Part shown: positions 11,574-21,448 of the stretch, piece by piece
Numbering within the stretch: position 1 is the stretch's first letter
How the letters are laid out: the number at the start of each line of letters is the position of its first letter
From: Linnemannia schmuckeri
Lineage: Eukaryota > Mortierellomycota > Mortierellomycetes > Mortierellales > Mortierellaceae
Direction of reading: 5' to 3'
DNA length: 64,000 nt
Assembly (NCBI GenBank): GCA_029449235.1
Contig: JANATG010000015.1
Coordinates: 372,001-436,000 of the forward strand
Notes under the pieces: generated by a model
The model's input: only the letters and a program-made list of their open reading frames with translations
Database searches by the model: none
What the model was told of the DNA's origin: nothing
Program-made: the position numbers and the translations under genes

Positions 11574-12547
11574 ATGAACAACTCATTCAGAGGTGGCCAT
11601 GGCAGAGGACCGCGAGGGGGTGGCGGTCCAGGAGGAATGAACTTTCAGTAAGTAGCACATTGCACTTTCATTGTACTCACATGCAACGCTGACATTCATT
11701 TCTAGCCCCTTTCCACTTCACCCACTCACCCACCCACAAACGCACTTTGCCACCATATGCTGTCACACACATGACACTTACAAATATCTGTCTTTCGTTT
11801 TCTCTAATTCGTAGAAACGATATGTCACAACAACAGCAGCAACAACAACCGTTCGGATTCCAGCAGCAGCGTGGGTACTCACCACATATGATGCAGCAGC
11901 AGCCAGGGCAGCAGCAACAACCTCACAACATGCCACAACAGATCCAGATCCCAAATGGTCAACAGAACCAGAGATACATGTCTGGAGGAATGCCCTCCCC
12001 TTCACTCGTGCAGCCGAGTTCTATGGGTGGATACCTAGGAGCAAGTGGATCTGGAGTCGGGTATGCTAAAGCAACATCATCATCGTCATCTACGCATCTG
12101 AGTTGGACTTCAAGAAACGCTTCCTCAGGATACATGCTGGAGAAACCATATTAATTTTCTTTCTTTCCTATATACAGACCCAACCCCAACGCCACCCAGA
12201 TGCCTTTTGGACCTCCAGTCAGACCAGTCGACCAGGCACCCAAGTCCCACCACGACGTAAGTACTTAATTGTTACCCTCGTTCTTGAACACATTTTGCTC
12301 CGCATTTGCGTCCACAATAAATACTCATCAATTTTACATTACTTCTTTCGACCCATTCATTGACAAAACATAGATCCTGCGCAAGCACAATGAAGAATAT
12401 GCATCGAGACAGACAGCAACCAACGCCGTGAATCAGGCTCAGGGCTTAACTCCCGGAACTTACTTCCCAGTACCAAAGGCCAAGCACAACAACACCATCA
12501 TCCCCGTCCTTCCACGACCGGTCAATCCGTATCCGACAAACGAATAA
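11574..12547 (+). CDS. INIP: INIP/SOSS-C-like protein with RGG and poly-Q N-terminus
   Basis: Exons 11574-11647, 11815-12060, 12178-12256, 12374-12547 (190 residues). The N-terminus is an Arg-Gly patch (RGGHGRGPRGGGGPGG), followed by a Gln/Pro/Met-rich stretch. The last exon codes a compact segment whose order matches the C-terminus of metazoan INIP (SOSS complex subunit C): an R-x-H-x-E helix, an Ala/Gln-rich stretch, G-x-YF, then N-x-I-(I/L)-PVLPR (here NNTIIPVLPR). In animals INIP joins INTS3 and hSSB1/2 in a single-stranded-DNA-binding repair complex. The similarity is recalled, not searched, and the N-terminal INIP helix (AILAELDKEKR type) is not seen, so orthology is inference. The RGG patch would fit nucleic-acid binding. 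All four exon joins keep frame. Confidence 0.6.
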
Positions 12548-12831
12548 GGTCGACGGCCCTTTCGGACTTGTACAACAAAAAAAAAAGTCAATTAGCCTCT
12601 TTCCTCTTCTCGCACTTGACTCTTTACTCGCATGTACGAATCTCTGCTTCTTACACCTCAACTCCATACTCGCACATATGAATCCCTTCCACTTGCACTT
12701 CAACCCCATACTCGACATTTGAACAAGGCTATTCTAGACATAAATGTCGGGGTATCCCTTGATCGCTTCATATCTTTGCTAATTGCACTGAAGTCACTCA
12801 CTCTATCACCTTAGCTTTCAACATCCGCGAG

Positions 12832-12837
12832 AATAAA
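12832..12837 (+). terminator. Putative poly(A) signal of the INIP-like gene
   Basis: AATAAA about 285 bases after the stop, in the 444-base gap before the convergent HSP90 3' end. Confidence 0.4.
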
Positions 12838-12991
12838 AGGTCCTTTGACTCTGATTACCTCTTCTACACAAATATAAAGTGCGGAAAATATCTTGGACAT
12901 TGATGTATGTTTTGCAAAATGAAAGTGTATTTTGGATTTGCTATTCTGGGTGTGGATAATTACAAAGGTGATGTGCTAAAAGTGTACAAGT

Positions 12992-15494
12992 TTAATCGAC
13001 CTCCTCCATCTCGCTGGCCTCAACAACATCCTCAGCCTCGAGGGCGGGCATGTCAGAGGCGGTCTCCTCCTCATCGTCATCGATGGCAAGACCGAGCTTG
13101 ATCATGCGGTGGATGCGATCAGCGAAGGTATCGGTCTTCTCAATGCTGAAGCCAGAGACGATGAGGGCAACGTCGTACATCAACAAGGTCAAGTCCTTGA
13201 CGGTCTTGTCGTTCTTGTCAGCCTCGACCTTGGCCTTGAGGGTCTTGATGATCGAGTTCTTGGGGTTCAACTCCAAAGACTTCTTAGAGGCCATGTACGA
13301 GGACATGGACGAGTCACGGAGGGCCTGGGCCTTCATGATACGCTCCATGTTGGAGGACCAGCCGAAAGCGCCGGTGACGAGGACGCAGGGAGACTCAGAG
13401 ATACGGTTGGAGATCAAGACCTTCTCAACCTTGTCGCCGAGGATCTCCTTGATCTGGGCGCAAAGGTTCTCGTACGACTTCTCCTCGGCCTCACGAGCGG
13501 CCTTCTCATCCTCATCCTCCTCGAGCTCGAGACCCTCCTTAGTGACGGAGACGAGCTTCTTGCCGTCGTATTCCTTGAGCTGGGTGACGGCGTACTCATC
13601 GATGGGGTCGACCATGAAGAGAACCTCAAAGCCCTTCTTCTTCAAGACCTCGATGAAGGGAGAGTTCTCGACGGCGACGCGGGACTCGCCGGTGATGTAG
13701 TAGATGTTCTTCTGCTTCTCGGGCATGCGGGTGACGTAGTCCTTGAGCGAGGTCATCTCGTCGGAGGACTTGGTGGAGTGGTAGCGGAGCAAGTCGGCGA
13801 GCTTGGAGCGGTTCTGGGCATCCTCGTGGATTCCGAGCTTGATGTTCTTGGAGAAGGCCTCGTAGAACTTGGTGAAGTTCTCCTTATCCTCAGCGATCTC
13901 GGCGAACATCTCGAGACACTTCTTGACGAGGTTCTTGCGGATAACCTTAAGAATCTTGTTCTGCTGGAGCATCTCACGAGAGATGTTAAGGGGAAGGTCC
14001 TCAGAGTCGACGATACCCTTGATGAAGTTCAACCACTCGGGGATGAGGTCCTCGCAGTCGTCCATGATGAAGACGCGGCGGACGTAGAGCTTGATGTTGT
14101 TGCGCTTCTTCTTCTGCTCGAACATGTCGAAGGGAGCACGGCCGGGGACAAAGAGGATGGCACGGAACTCGAGCTGACCCTCGATGGCAAAGTGCTTGAC
14201 GGCCATATGGTCACCCCAATCGTTGGTGAGGGACTTGTAGAAGGCGGCGTACTCCTCATTGCTGATGTCTTCGGGGTTGCGGGTCCAGAGAGGCTTGGTC
14301 TTGTTGAGCTCCTCGTTCTCGACGGTCTTCTCCTTGATGGTCTTCTTCTTCTTGTCCTTCTTCTCCTCCTCATCCTCGATCTCCTCGATCTTGGCAGCAT
14401 CATCCTTGATCTCCTCCTCATCATCATCCTCAACCTCCTTCTCGGTCTCCTTCTCGACGGCCAACTGGATAGGGTAACCGATGAACTCGGAGTGCTTCTT
14501 GATGATCTCCTTGATCTTCTTCTCCTCGAGGTACTCGAGCTGGTCCTCCTTCATGAAGAGGCGCATCTCGGAACCGCGACCGAGGGGAGGGTTGACGGTG
14601 TCGCGGGTGATAGTGAAGGAACCGCCGGCGGCAGACTCCCAGATGTACTGCTCATCATCGTTGTGCTTGGAGATGACCTGGACACGTTCGGCAACCAAGT
14701 AGGCAGAGTAGAAACCGACACCGAACTGACCAATCATGGAAATATCGGCGCCGGTGCTGAGGGCCTCCATGAAAGCCTTGGTTCCGGACTTGGCGATGGT
14801 TCCGAGGTTGTTGACCAAATCGGCCTTGGTCATACCGATACCGGTATCGCGGATGCTCAAGATCTTGTTCTCGCGATCGGGGGTGATGCGAATGTAAAGC
14901 TCCTTCTCAGAGTCGAGCTTGGAAGGGTCGGTAAGGGCCTCGTAGCGGATCTTGTCGAGGGCATCTGTTGTGGGAAGGTAAGACAATAGAAAAAAATGCG
15001 TTAGGAACCAATTGGTGGTTGTAACAAAAAAATCTGCGAAAGTCAGACAAGATAACAAAAGCAAAAAACAAAATACATACCAGAGGCGTTGGAAACCAAC
15101 TCTCTCAAGAAGACCTCCTTGTTGGAGTAGAAGGTGTTGATGATCAAACTCATCAGCTGAGAGATCTCAGCCTATTGTTGCAATGAACGGGTGGGAATAT
15201 AAAAAACACATATAGGTTAGCACGCGTGATCAGGAATAACGACGTGTGAATAAGCAAGGCTGATCGAGAAGTAATGTAGTGCGTGTAGTAGGATGAGGAA
15301 GAAGGGGGAGGAGTGAGTAGGTGTATGTGTGTGCTTTGTCGCTTTCTCCCTCAGGTTATGGAGCCGCGTGAACAGATGCATAACAAAAGGAGAAAACAGT
15401 CGACGTCGGATTCGGTGGTGAGGTGATCAGAAGGGGCGGCATAGACGAAACAGGTATATTGACTTGCCTGGAAAGAAAAGGTCTCGGACGACAT
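12992..15494 (-). CDS. HSP90: Cytosolic heat shock protein 90
   Basis: ATP-dependent dimeric chaperone for kinases and other clients. Exons 15468-15494 (9 codons), 15081-15171, 12992-14964; 696 residues, normal for cytosolic Hsp90. Seen: the GHKL ATPase core with ELVSNAS-DALDKIR (the catalytic-region Glu and Asn), DTGIGMTKADLVNNLGTIAK and GQFGVGFYSAYLVA; a highly charged Glu/Lys/Asp linker about residues 215-265; the middle-domain motif WGDHMAVKHF; and C-terminal MEEVD, the docking site for TPR co-chaperones, which places it in cytosol rather than ER or mitochondria. The first intron (15172-15467) starts CAG|GCAAGT, a GC-AG intron, and no GT donor restores the family start MSSETFSFQ-AEISQ. 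Codons are strongly C-ending. The 3' end is convergent with the INIP-like gene. Confidence 0.98.
15467..15468 (-). other. GC donor splice site of HSP90 intron 1
   Basis: On the minus strand the junction is CAG|GCAAGTC, a classic GC-AG donor with otherwise perfect consensus. The matching acceptor is AATAG|GCTGAG at 15172/15171. The exon join gives phase-0 F-Q-A-E-I-S-Q, the conserved Hsp90 N-terminus. Confidence 0.85.
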
Positions 15495-15579
15495 GGCGGC
15501 TTTGGTTCTTTTGTGGGTGGAGGGGAGTGTGATGAAAAAAGAATAAAGAAAAAAGACGAAAAGGAAGACGGCGTCACTT

Positions 15580-15590
15580 TCTTTTAAAAA
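15580..15590 (-). promoter_or_regulatory. TATA-like box of HSP90
   Basis: On the minus strand TTTTTAAAAG about 90 bases upstream of the ATG, between the heat-shock-element-like sites and a pyrimidine-rich leader. Position-based assignment. Confidence 0.35.
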
Positions 15591-15629
15591 GAGGAGGAGC
15601 AGTGACCTTCGCCACCAGAAAGTTGGATA

Positions 15630-15649
15630 GTAAGCTTCCAGTAAGTTCC
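15630..15649. promoter_or_regulatory. Heat shock element, proximal HSP90 promoter
   Basis: Four contiguous 5-base units gTAAg-cTTCc-aGTAa-gTTCc. Two TTC units are perfect and two GAA units have one mismatch each. It lies about 140-155 bases upstream of the HSP90 ATG, the usual place for Hsf1 binding. Confidence 0.6.
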
Positions 15650-15856
15650 ATCACCCAAACTGTGAACCGCAGGACCCGCACTGACTGAGCCAATCACCCG
15701 CCAATAGAAAATTCGCTGCTGATGTGTCTGTGTCTGTTGATTGTCCTTTAAGGGGCATCTTGATTTGGTCATAGCCTGAACTCTAATTTTCTTTTTAGAA
15801 ACACGCCCACAGCCAGTCTGGCGAAGAGGAAAGATAGAGAGCAAAAAAAGGAGAGG

Positions 15857-15881
15857 CGAACAGTCAGGAACATCCTAGAAA
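15857..15881. promoter_or_regulatory. Heat shock element, distal HSP90 promoter
   Basis: Five contiguous 5-base units cGAAc-aGTCa-gGAAc-aTCCt-aGAAa. The three GAA units are perfect and correctly phased 10 bases apart; the two TTC units have one mismatch each. It lies about 365-390 bases upstream of the HSP90 ATG. Confidence 0.6.
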
Positions 15882-17973
15882 TATATCCTACAATGGCAAG
15901 TGGCTAATGCAAATGCAACTTTTTCTCTTACTTGAATGGCGAAGAGGAAAGAACACAAGCTTAGTCATCAAGGCCATGCTAGGTCTTTCTTTTTCTTGCT
16001 AACTCTCTTGAAGCGAAACCCTGACTTTTTTTTTACGACGGCAGGTTTGCTGTTTTGATAACTTTGACAGGTGACTTCAGGAGGAGGAGGAGGGTTTTTC
16101 AACTCAACCGACGACGCTGGATATCACATTTTGTGGTTCGAGCATATACTATTTCCTTCTATTCAAGGGCAACCAACATATTAAAAAAAAAGAAAAAAAA
16201 AAAAGAATTAGAGAACAACCTGTTGACGGCAACGTTTAGAAGGTAGTTTTCAGTAAATTGCTTGGTCCTTTAACTTGGTTCCTTTTTGCGTTTTTCAGCG
16301 ATATCACGGCGAGCAGATTTCCAAGGCCTTGTCGATCGTTATGCTCCTCGTTTTTTTGAACCGACAGCGACGTTTGACCACTCAACGTCCCCTCCTCCGC
16401 CGCCCTATCGACCACTATCATCGACTTGATCGATCGACCTCTCCGCATCCACCGCTTCCTGATTTCTCGGTTTCTTCTTGGCCTTCTCCTGGATATGTCC
16501 CACCTGGTTGTTGGCCCTTTGATCGATTCTGACGAGACCGTGTAATCTTTGACAGCTCCAAGATCGTCCAAATCCTGAATACGGCTGTGGTGATTTCAAG
16601 TTGACGATGTCAAGATCCATGACCGCGATGTAATACGCTCCAATGATAGGCGAACGTCAAGGATGTCGTTTGGGACCACAGGCGGGATAGTATGCTCCCA
16701 CGCGACTTTCGAAATAGCGATCAAACTAATCTTTTTTTGTAATCAAATCATTGTCCACAGCATTAGCTATGGTTCTCCGAAACCTCAAAGTACACTCGCG
16801 CATTTTGTTCACGCATTGAAAACGCTGATGGTAGCGTTATGTTTGACCACGCACTTTGTGAATAAAAACCATGTCCATGGACTTGTTCTTGACGGACAAC
16901 AAATATTGAAATCATGCAAATCCTTTGAACAAGCCAAAGGACACCTAGAAAGAATAAATTCAAGTGTTCAATGGCTGTCGACTTTTTGAGGGTGTGATTT
17001 TGTTTCTTTGTAGAGGAGTATTGTGCATGATGATTATTCATAGACGATCATATGCCTCCAAGCTCCTCCTTTTATTCTTTTCTTTAAAGCGTGGACGTCA
17101 TTTTTTCAGTCCGATAAAAAGTAGAGAGAAATGAACAACTCTATGAATTGGCGTTCTGTGTAATGGTACGGACAACAGGGCAAAGGCAAATTGTTTTTTT
17201 AAAAAAAGGCAATATAACAAACATATTCAAAGGACCGTTCGGACGTTGATTTTCTCCACTATCTAGCTTTGCCCATTTCAACACAGTAAGCTCGGTTTTG
17301 ACATCGTTCCATGGAACACAGCCGATTGTATAGCTGGCTAAAGCCTAAAAGCAAGCCAAAAAAAAAAAAAAAAAAAAAAAAAAAGATAGCGTATAGAGAA
17401 CAGGCGCGCATCGATTACAGATTGAATGACTGTTGCTAGCGAACTCAAAGTCGCAAAAACAAAAGGACGTGACGGCAACACGACATTCTCATCAGTCGAC
17501 GCGTACTTTCCACACTCTCCGATTCACAAGCACAGACAAGAAGGTCTGCAATTGAGAGAAGTGGAGGATGGGTCATTACACAATACACCCTTTCAATTTT
17601 TTCGTTCTTTGACGACATAAACAAATCAAATTGCTTTCAGGAGGTACACCATTGGTCCAATTCGACTGAAGATCAAGAGAGCATAACAACAAGACAACGC
17701 GTACCACCTTGACAACTTTCGAAGACAACCACGACGAGAAGGAATAAAAGTAAATGGTCTGTTTCTTGAATATGTACAAGTGCTATGATTTACAAAAAGG
17801 TTTCTAATCGTCCAGAAGAAAAAAAAAAGTACGCTAAGCCTAGGTTGGTGGTGAGCTCGCAGACGAACAAAAAGGCTGTATTTTTGTCAATGGTATTTCT
17901 TGACTTACAAAGCTCCACTACGAGTCAAGTTCCCTTTCTCCCAACCTCACCTCCCTACTATACCTCACGCTTC
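15882..17973. other. Gene-free stretch
   Basis: No gene supported. Open frames are short and lack domains or splice support. A poly-A tract of 27 bases lies at 17358-17384. The left end belongs to the HSP90 promoter. Confidence 0.55.
17358..17384. repeat. Poly-A tract, 27 bases
   Basis: Unbroken A run on the plus strand, in intergenic DNA. Confidence 0.9.
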
Positions 17974-18306
17974 TCAAAAATGACTAGTGGGCCGCTCATG
18001 CAACCCTTCGACATGAACGCCCATCCTACAGAGCACACACTCATCCACTTGCTCCTGCCCATCAGTCACATAGACGACATTTAGCACCTTCATCTTCAGC
18101 TCTCCCACAGTGGTCTGGCCGGGGACGATTTCCTGTTCCGACAGGAGAGAGTAGTGTACAAAGTTGCCGGGAAGGCGGACGGAGATCCCGCGAATGGTTT
18201 CGTTCTGGTATTGGAGCAGGTAGCTGAGGAATGAGGGGGAAGTCAGCTGTTGGTCCGAGAGGAGCTTTTGTTGTTCTGGGGAGAAGGCGATCAGTTTAGT
18301 GGTCAT
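17974..18306 (-). CDS. Small hypothetical protein (110 residues)
   Basis: I do not recognise the family. Single open frame starting MTTKLIAFSPEQQKLLSDQQ. It looks globular, with mixed helix and strand character, and ends near cysteines in ECVLCRMGVHVEG. It has no membrane segment or signal. The frame extends upstream to 18477, but that part is Thr/Pro/Gln-rich and reads as leader, so the ATG at 18306 is preferred. It sits 393 bases downstream of the SmF gene on the same strand and could have its own promoter there. The composition is not low-complexity and codon use resembles real genes here, so coding is likely but not proven. Confidence 0.5.
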   Translation of the reverse strand: MTTKLIAFSPEQQKLLSDQQLTSPSFLSYLLQYQNETIRGISVRLPGNFVHYSLLSEQEIVPGQTTVGELKMKVLNVVYVTDGQEQVDECVLCRMGVHVEGLHERPTSHF

Positions 18307-18698
18307 TGTTGTTGGCGTTGTGTGTTTTGTTGGTAAGACTGGTCTGTTGGTGGGCGTGGGTTGTTGTTCTTGAGGGTGCGCTGTTTCCTTAGTTGCTAGT
18401 GGTAATGTAGCTTGGCTTGTTGCTTTTGTTGGTTGCGAGTCGGTGTGTGAATGACAAGAACGAGCAAGGACCAACAAAGGGCTATAAAAAAGTCAAGGAG
18501 ATCTCTTCTCAAATTTCTTCAAGCCACCTTGGATCCCATTCAAATCGATCCTTTAAAAAAAAGGCTTTCCCAAGGTGCCCCAAGTTGTAGTTGCTGTTGT
18601 TTGCTAATGGTTTTATTCATAGTGGATGTATGGACCTCGCGCTCGTATCGACTTGCTCAAAACAACCTCGCTTTCTCTCTTCCTTGTTTTACATCCTC

Positions 18699-19435
18699 TC
18701 ATTCTTCGTCCGCGCCTCGTACGTAAAGAACGTTATTGCAGCGGATCAACACCTCTCCCAACTTTCCTGCGGACACACCGTCCACAAATTCTTCTGTGTC
18801 AGCGAGCTATTTCATGTAAAATAAAACATAATCGTTGGTCAGACTTCAAGCTCGTTGTTCATGGCGTATGGGCATGGGTAGATCAGATAACTAACAAAGA
18901 CGTATAAGTTACCTGCAGGTTCATGTAGGAATCGACCGAGACCAAGAATCCCTTGTATTCCTGTCCCCACTTCAGCTTAACCAGGACGGCCTTTCCTGTG
19001 AGATCGTTGAGGAAGGGCTTGGGGTTGACGGGTACGAACTAGGGTACGAAAAGAGGGCAACATGGACAATTGATCTGGTCAGCATCCACGTTCTCTTTCA
19101 ACAGACTCTCGCGATCGATCAACGTTATCAGAGGCGTCCTATGAAGAAAATATCCAGTAAATGCCACCTCCTGTAAGACAAGTCGGTGAACTGAGCTTCG
19201 TAAAGCGCCACCCTGTCGTGACAAGTTGGATGTCAAAGGTTTCCTTGGTGGCGTGCCTTGACTGCCCGTTCCTTGCTAAGCCTTCTGCTTGTTTAAAATG
19301 TCTTGTGTCCTGTAGATCGCTCATGCAGTAGTAGCGAGAAAGAAGGCCTGCTCCCAAATGAAGATTGCCTAACTGCCTGTCGAGATCCTGATTGCTAAGA
19401 GACGCCCTCCGGTGTGCTTGACTTACAGCAGACAT
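18699..19435 (-). CDS. SNRPF: Small nuclear ribonucleoprotein Sm F
   Basis: Sm F is one of seven proteins in the heteroheptameric ring on U1, U2, U4 and U5 snRNAs. Exons 19427-19435 (only nine bases, M-S-A), 18913-19038, 18699-18806; 80 residues, close to the family length of about 86. Seen: VNPKPFLNDLTGKAVLVKLK and WGQEYKGFLVSVDSYMNLQ (Sm1), then LADTEEFVDGVSAGKLGEVL with IRCNNVLYVRG (Sm2). The Sm1 and Sm2 halves sit on different exons. The short acidic tail ends DEE. All joins are phase 0. The first intron is long for this window (388 bases). It is divergent from TAF8, with 264 bases between start codons. Confidence 0.95.
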
Positions 19436-19699
19436 GGCGAAGTTGTGTGATGGCTGTTGGTTGTAGAAGAAACGACAATCAACCACCACCCTTAGAGTTG
19501 AAAGCCCCCCCTCCTCCTCTTCCATACACGTCACCGAAATTTTTTGCCACTATTTTTCGCCTACTTTGGCGCACTCAATTTATTTAAACCTGATCGTTTG
19601 TCAAGGGCGATGTCTTAAGCTTTTTCTCAACCGCGCACACACATTCCCCAACGGACAAAGGAGCACCCGAATCAAGAAGACCAGGACCACAAGACAATA
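19436..19699. promoter_or_regulatory. Bidirectional promoter region SNRPF / TAF8
   Basis: The 264 bases between divergent start codons of Sm F (minus) and TAF8 (plus). An AT-rich patch (AATTTATTTAAACC) lies at 19576-19590 and could serve as a TATA-like site. Confidence 0.5.
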
Positions 19700-21272
19700 A
19701 TGTCAGACGTCAACAGCCCCGGAGGCCAGTCTTCAGGACCCAACACTAATGCGAACACCAGAACACGTACACAGAAGACACATACAACGACATCGCAAAG
19801 ACAACGCAACCATCCGCAACACGCCATGGACAGTGTCACTGCCGAGGCTACATGCAAGAAACTCGTCTCAATACTTGCACTCGACGCAGGATTCGAGGGC
19901 ATTACGGCCTCTGCACTTGAGTCCCTCACACGCGTCTTTGAAAACTGTAAGCAAGTCAGCCAGCACTAATTCGGAAGCTGTCGAATATGAGCGCGATAAT
20001 TTGCCCTGACCTAGGTATCCAAACAAGGAAGGGCAGCAACAACGAAACAAACAGAATACTAACGATGTAATACAAATGGGATCCAACTGGATATTGAGTA
20101 GATACCCAGCAGATGTACTCTATTGCACACTCATTCGCAGAACTCGCAGGACGGACTCGACCAGACATCTACGATCTCGAACAGGCATTCTCGGATATGA
20201 GGCTCAAGACCAGTGCCCTCGACAGATACATTGAAACTGCCTCACAATCAAGTAAACACAACAACAATCTCTGTTTTTTCATCAGGAATCTCTGGTACTC
20301 ATGTTTTCCAATGCTTTGGTCAACTGACACGCCGTCTTGTATGTTGGTACTGTAGAAACGCCGTTGTTGAGAGGACCATTGCAGGAGATTCTAGCCAAAC
20401 CAGAACGAAAAAAGGAAAAGAAGACACTACTACTGGACTCGGATATTGAGGACAATTCGGACAGTGATGAGGAAGAGGATGAAAAGCCAGGAACTGCCAA
20501 AGTCACCGCTCGCACTATCGTCCCAGATCATTTGCCGCCCTTCCCCAGCAAACATTCATACAAGCAGACACCTGTAAGCCAATATTTCGACGCTATTGTT
20601 ACAATATATTATTATTTGACTTTTGTCGTTTCTAACTTATTTTGCTTTGTTTTCCGTTTGAAATAATAGGTGTTTGTGAAGAGACCGACGGATCCACAAA
20701 AGATCAGGGAGCTGAACGCAGAGCAGTCACGACTTGTGGAATCCAACTTGAAGAAACTGATGGCAGCCGAGAACAAGGTTGCGATGGCGGCAGCACACAA
20801 GGACGGCTCGTCTGTCACAGCAGTATCCACAACAGCAGACTTACTGTTGGTCAAAGAGGAACCACAGGAGTCAATCGAAAGTATTGATAGGAGAGCATTG
20901 ACGAAATTGGAAGCCTTGCCTGTTGTCAACTATGAACAGTCGAAGCGTCAGCAGCAGGTCAGCGCGTCGTCTCATCGGGACAGTGCTGCTGCTGCGACTA
21001 TTCGGTCACACTCTTTGCATGATATGCAGGCTGGACATCTGCGTGGAGATTCACATTCGGGCACGGGCGGTGAGTCTGCGACAGGCTCTGGACAAGGCTC
21101 ATCAAGTCAGTTGTCGGGCAAGGCCGAGTGGAGGAATGAGAGGCGGAGATTGCGCAAGGAGCAACTGAAGGCGATAGAAGGCATGGAGCACAACTTGACC
21201 CACAAGCGGATACGGCAGGAGAGTGCCCACAGCGGCCGTCTCAAACTTGTCAGCATGGACGTCGATACATGA
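19700..21272 (+). CDS. TAF8: TFIID subunit TAF8
   Basis: TAF8 forms a histone-fold pair with TAF10 in TFIID. Exons 19700-19946, 20102-20251, 20356-20573, 20670-21272 (405 residues). Seen: a Thr/Gln/Asn-rich head; the histone fold AEATCKKLVSILALDAGFEG, ALESLTRVFENYTQQMYSIA, HSFAELAGRTRPDIYDLEQA (about residues 45-125); an acidic linker; and the TAF8 C-terminal signature PDHLPPFPSKHSYKQTPVF followed by RPTDPQKIRELNAEQSR. The tail is Ser/Gly-rich with a basic helix near the end. Every exon join rebuilds family sequence. The 3' end is convergent with the kinase gene, with 176 bases between stop codons. Confidence 0.93.
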
Positions 21273-21288
21273 GCTTCATTTGTTTTCA

Positions 21289-21294
21289 AATAAA
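21289..21294 (+). terminator. Putative poly(A) signal of TAF8
   Basis: AATAAA 17 bases after the TAF8 stop in the short gap before the convergent kinase gene. Confidence 0.45.
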
Positions 21295-21448
21295 ACAGTG
21301 ACAAACTTAAAATCGAAAGTTGATTTTTGTGTTTTATTGGTTTATTGCGCAAGCATGGGTAAAGATGGAGAACTAAAAGTACAGGAATCGTAGGAATGAA
21401 CAGAGGAAATGAAAAAAGGATATGTATCGAAAAAACATGGGATGAGGT

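Noticed and set aside
13109..14989. 626-residue open frame on plus, antisense to HSP90
   Set aside because: It is a Leu/Val/Asp-rich mirror caused by the strongly C-ending codons of HSP90. It has no domain, and the sense strand codes a full Hsp90.
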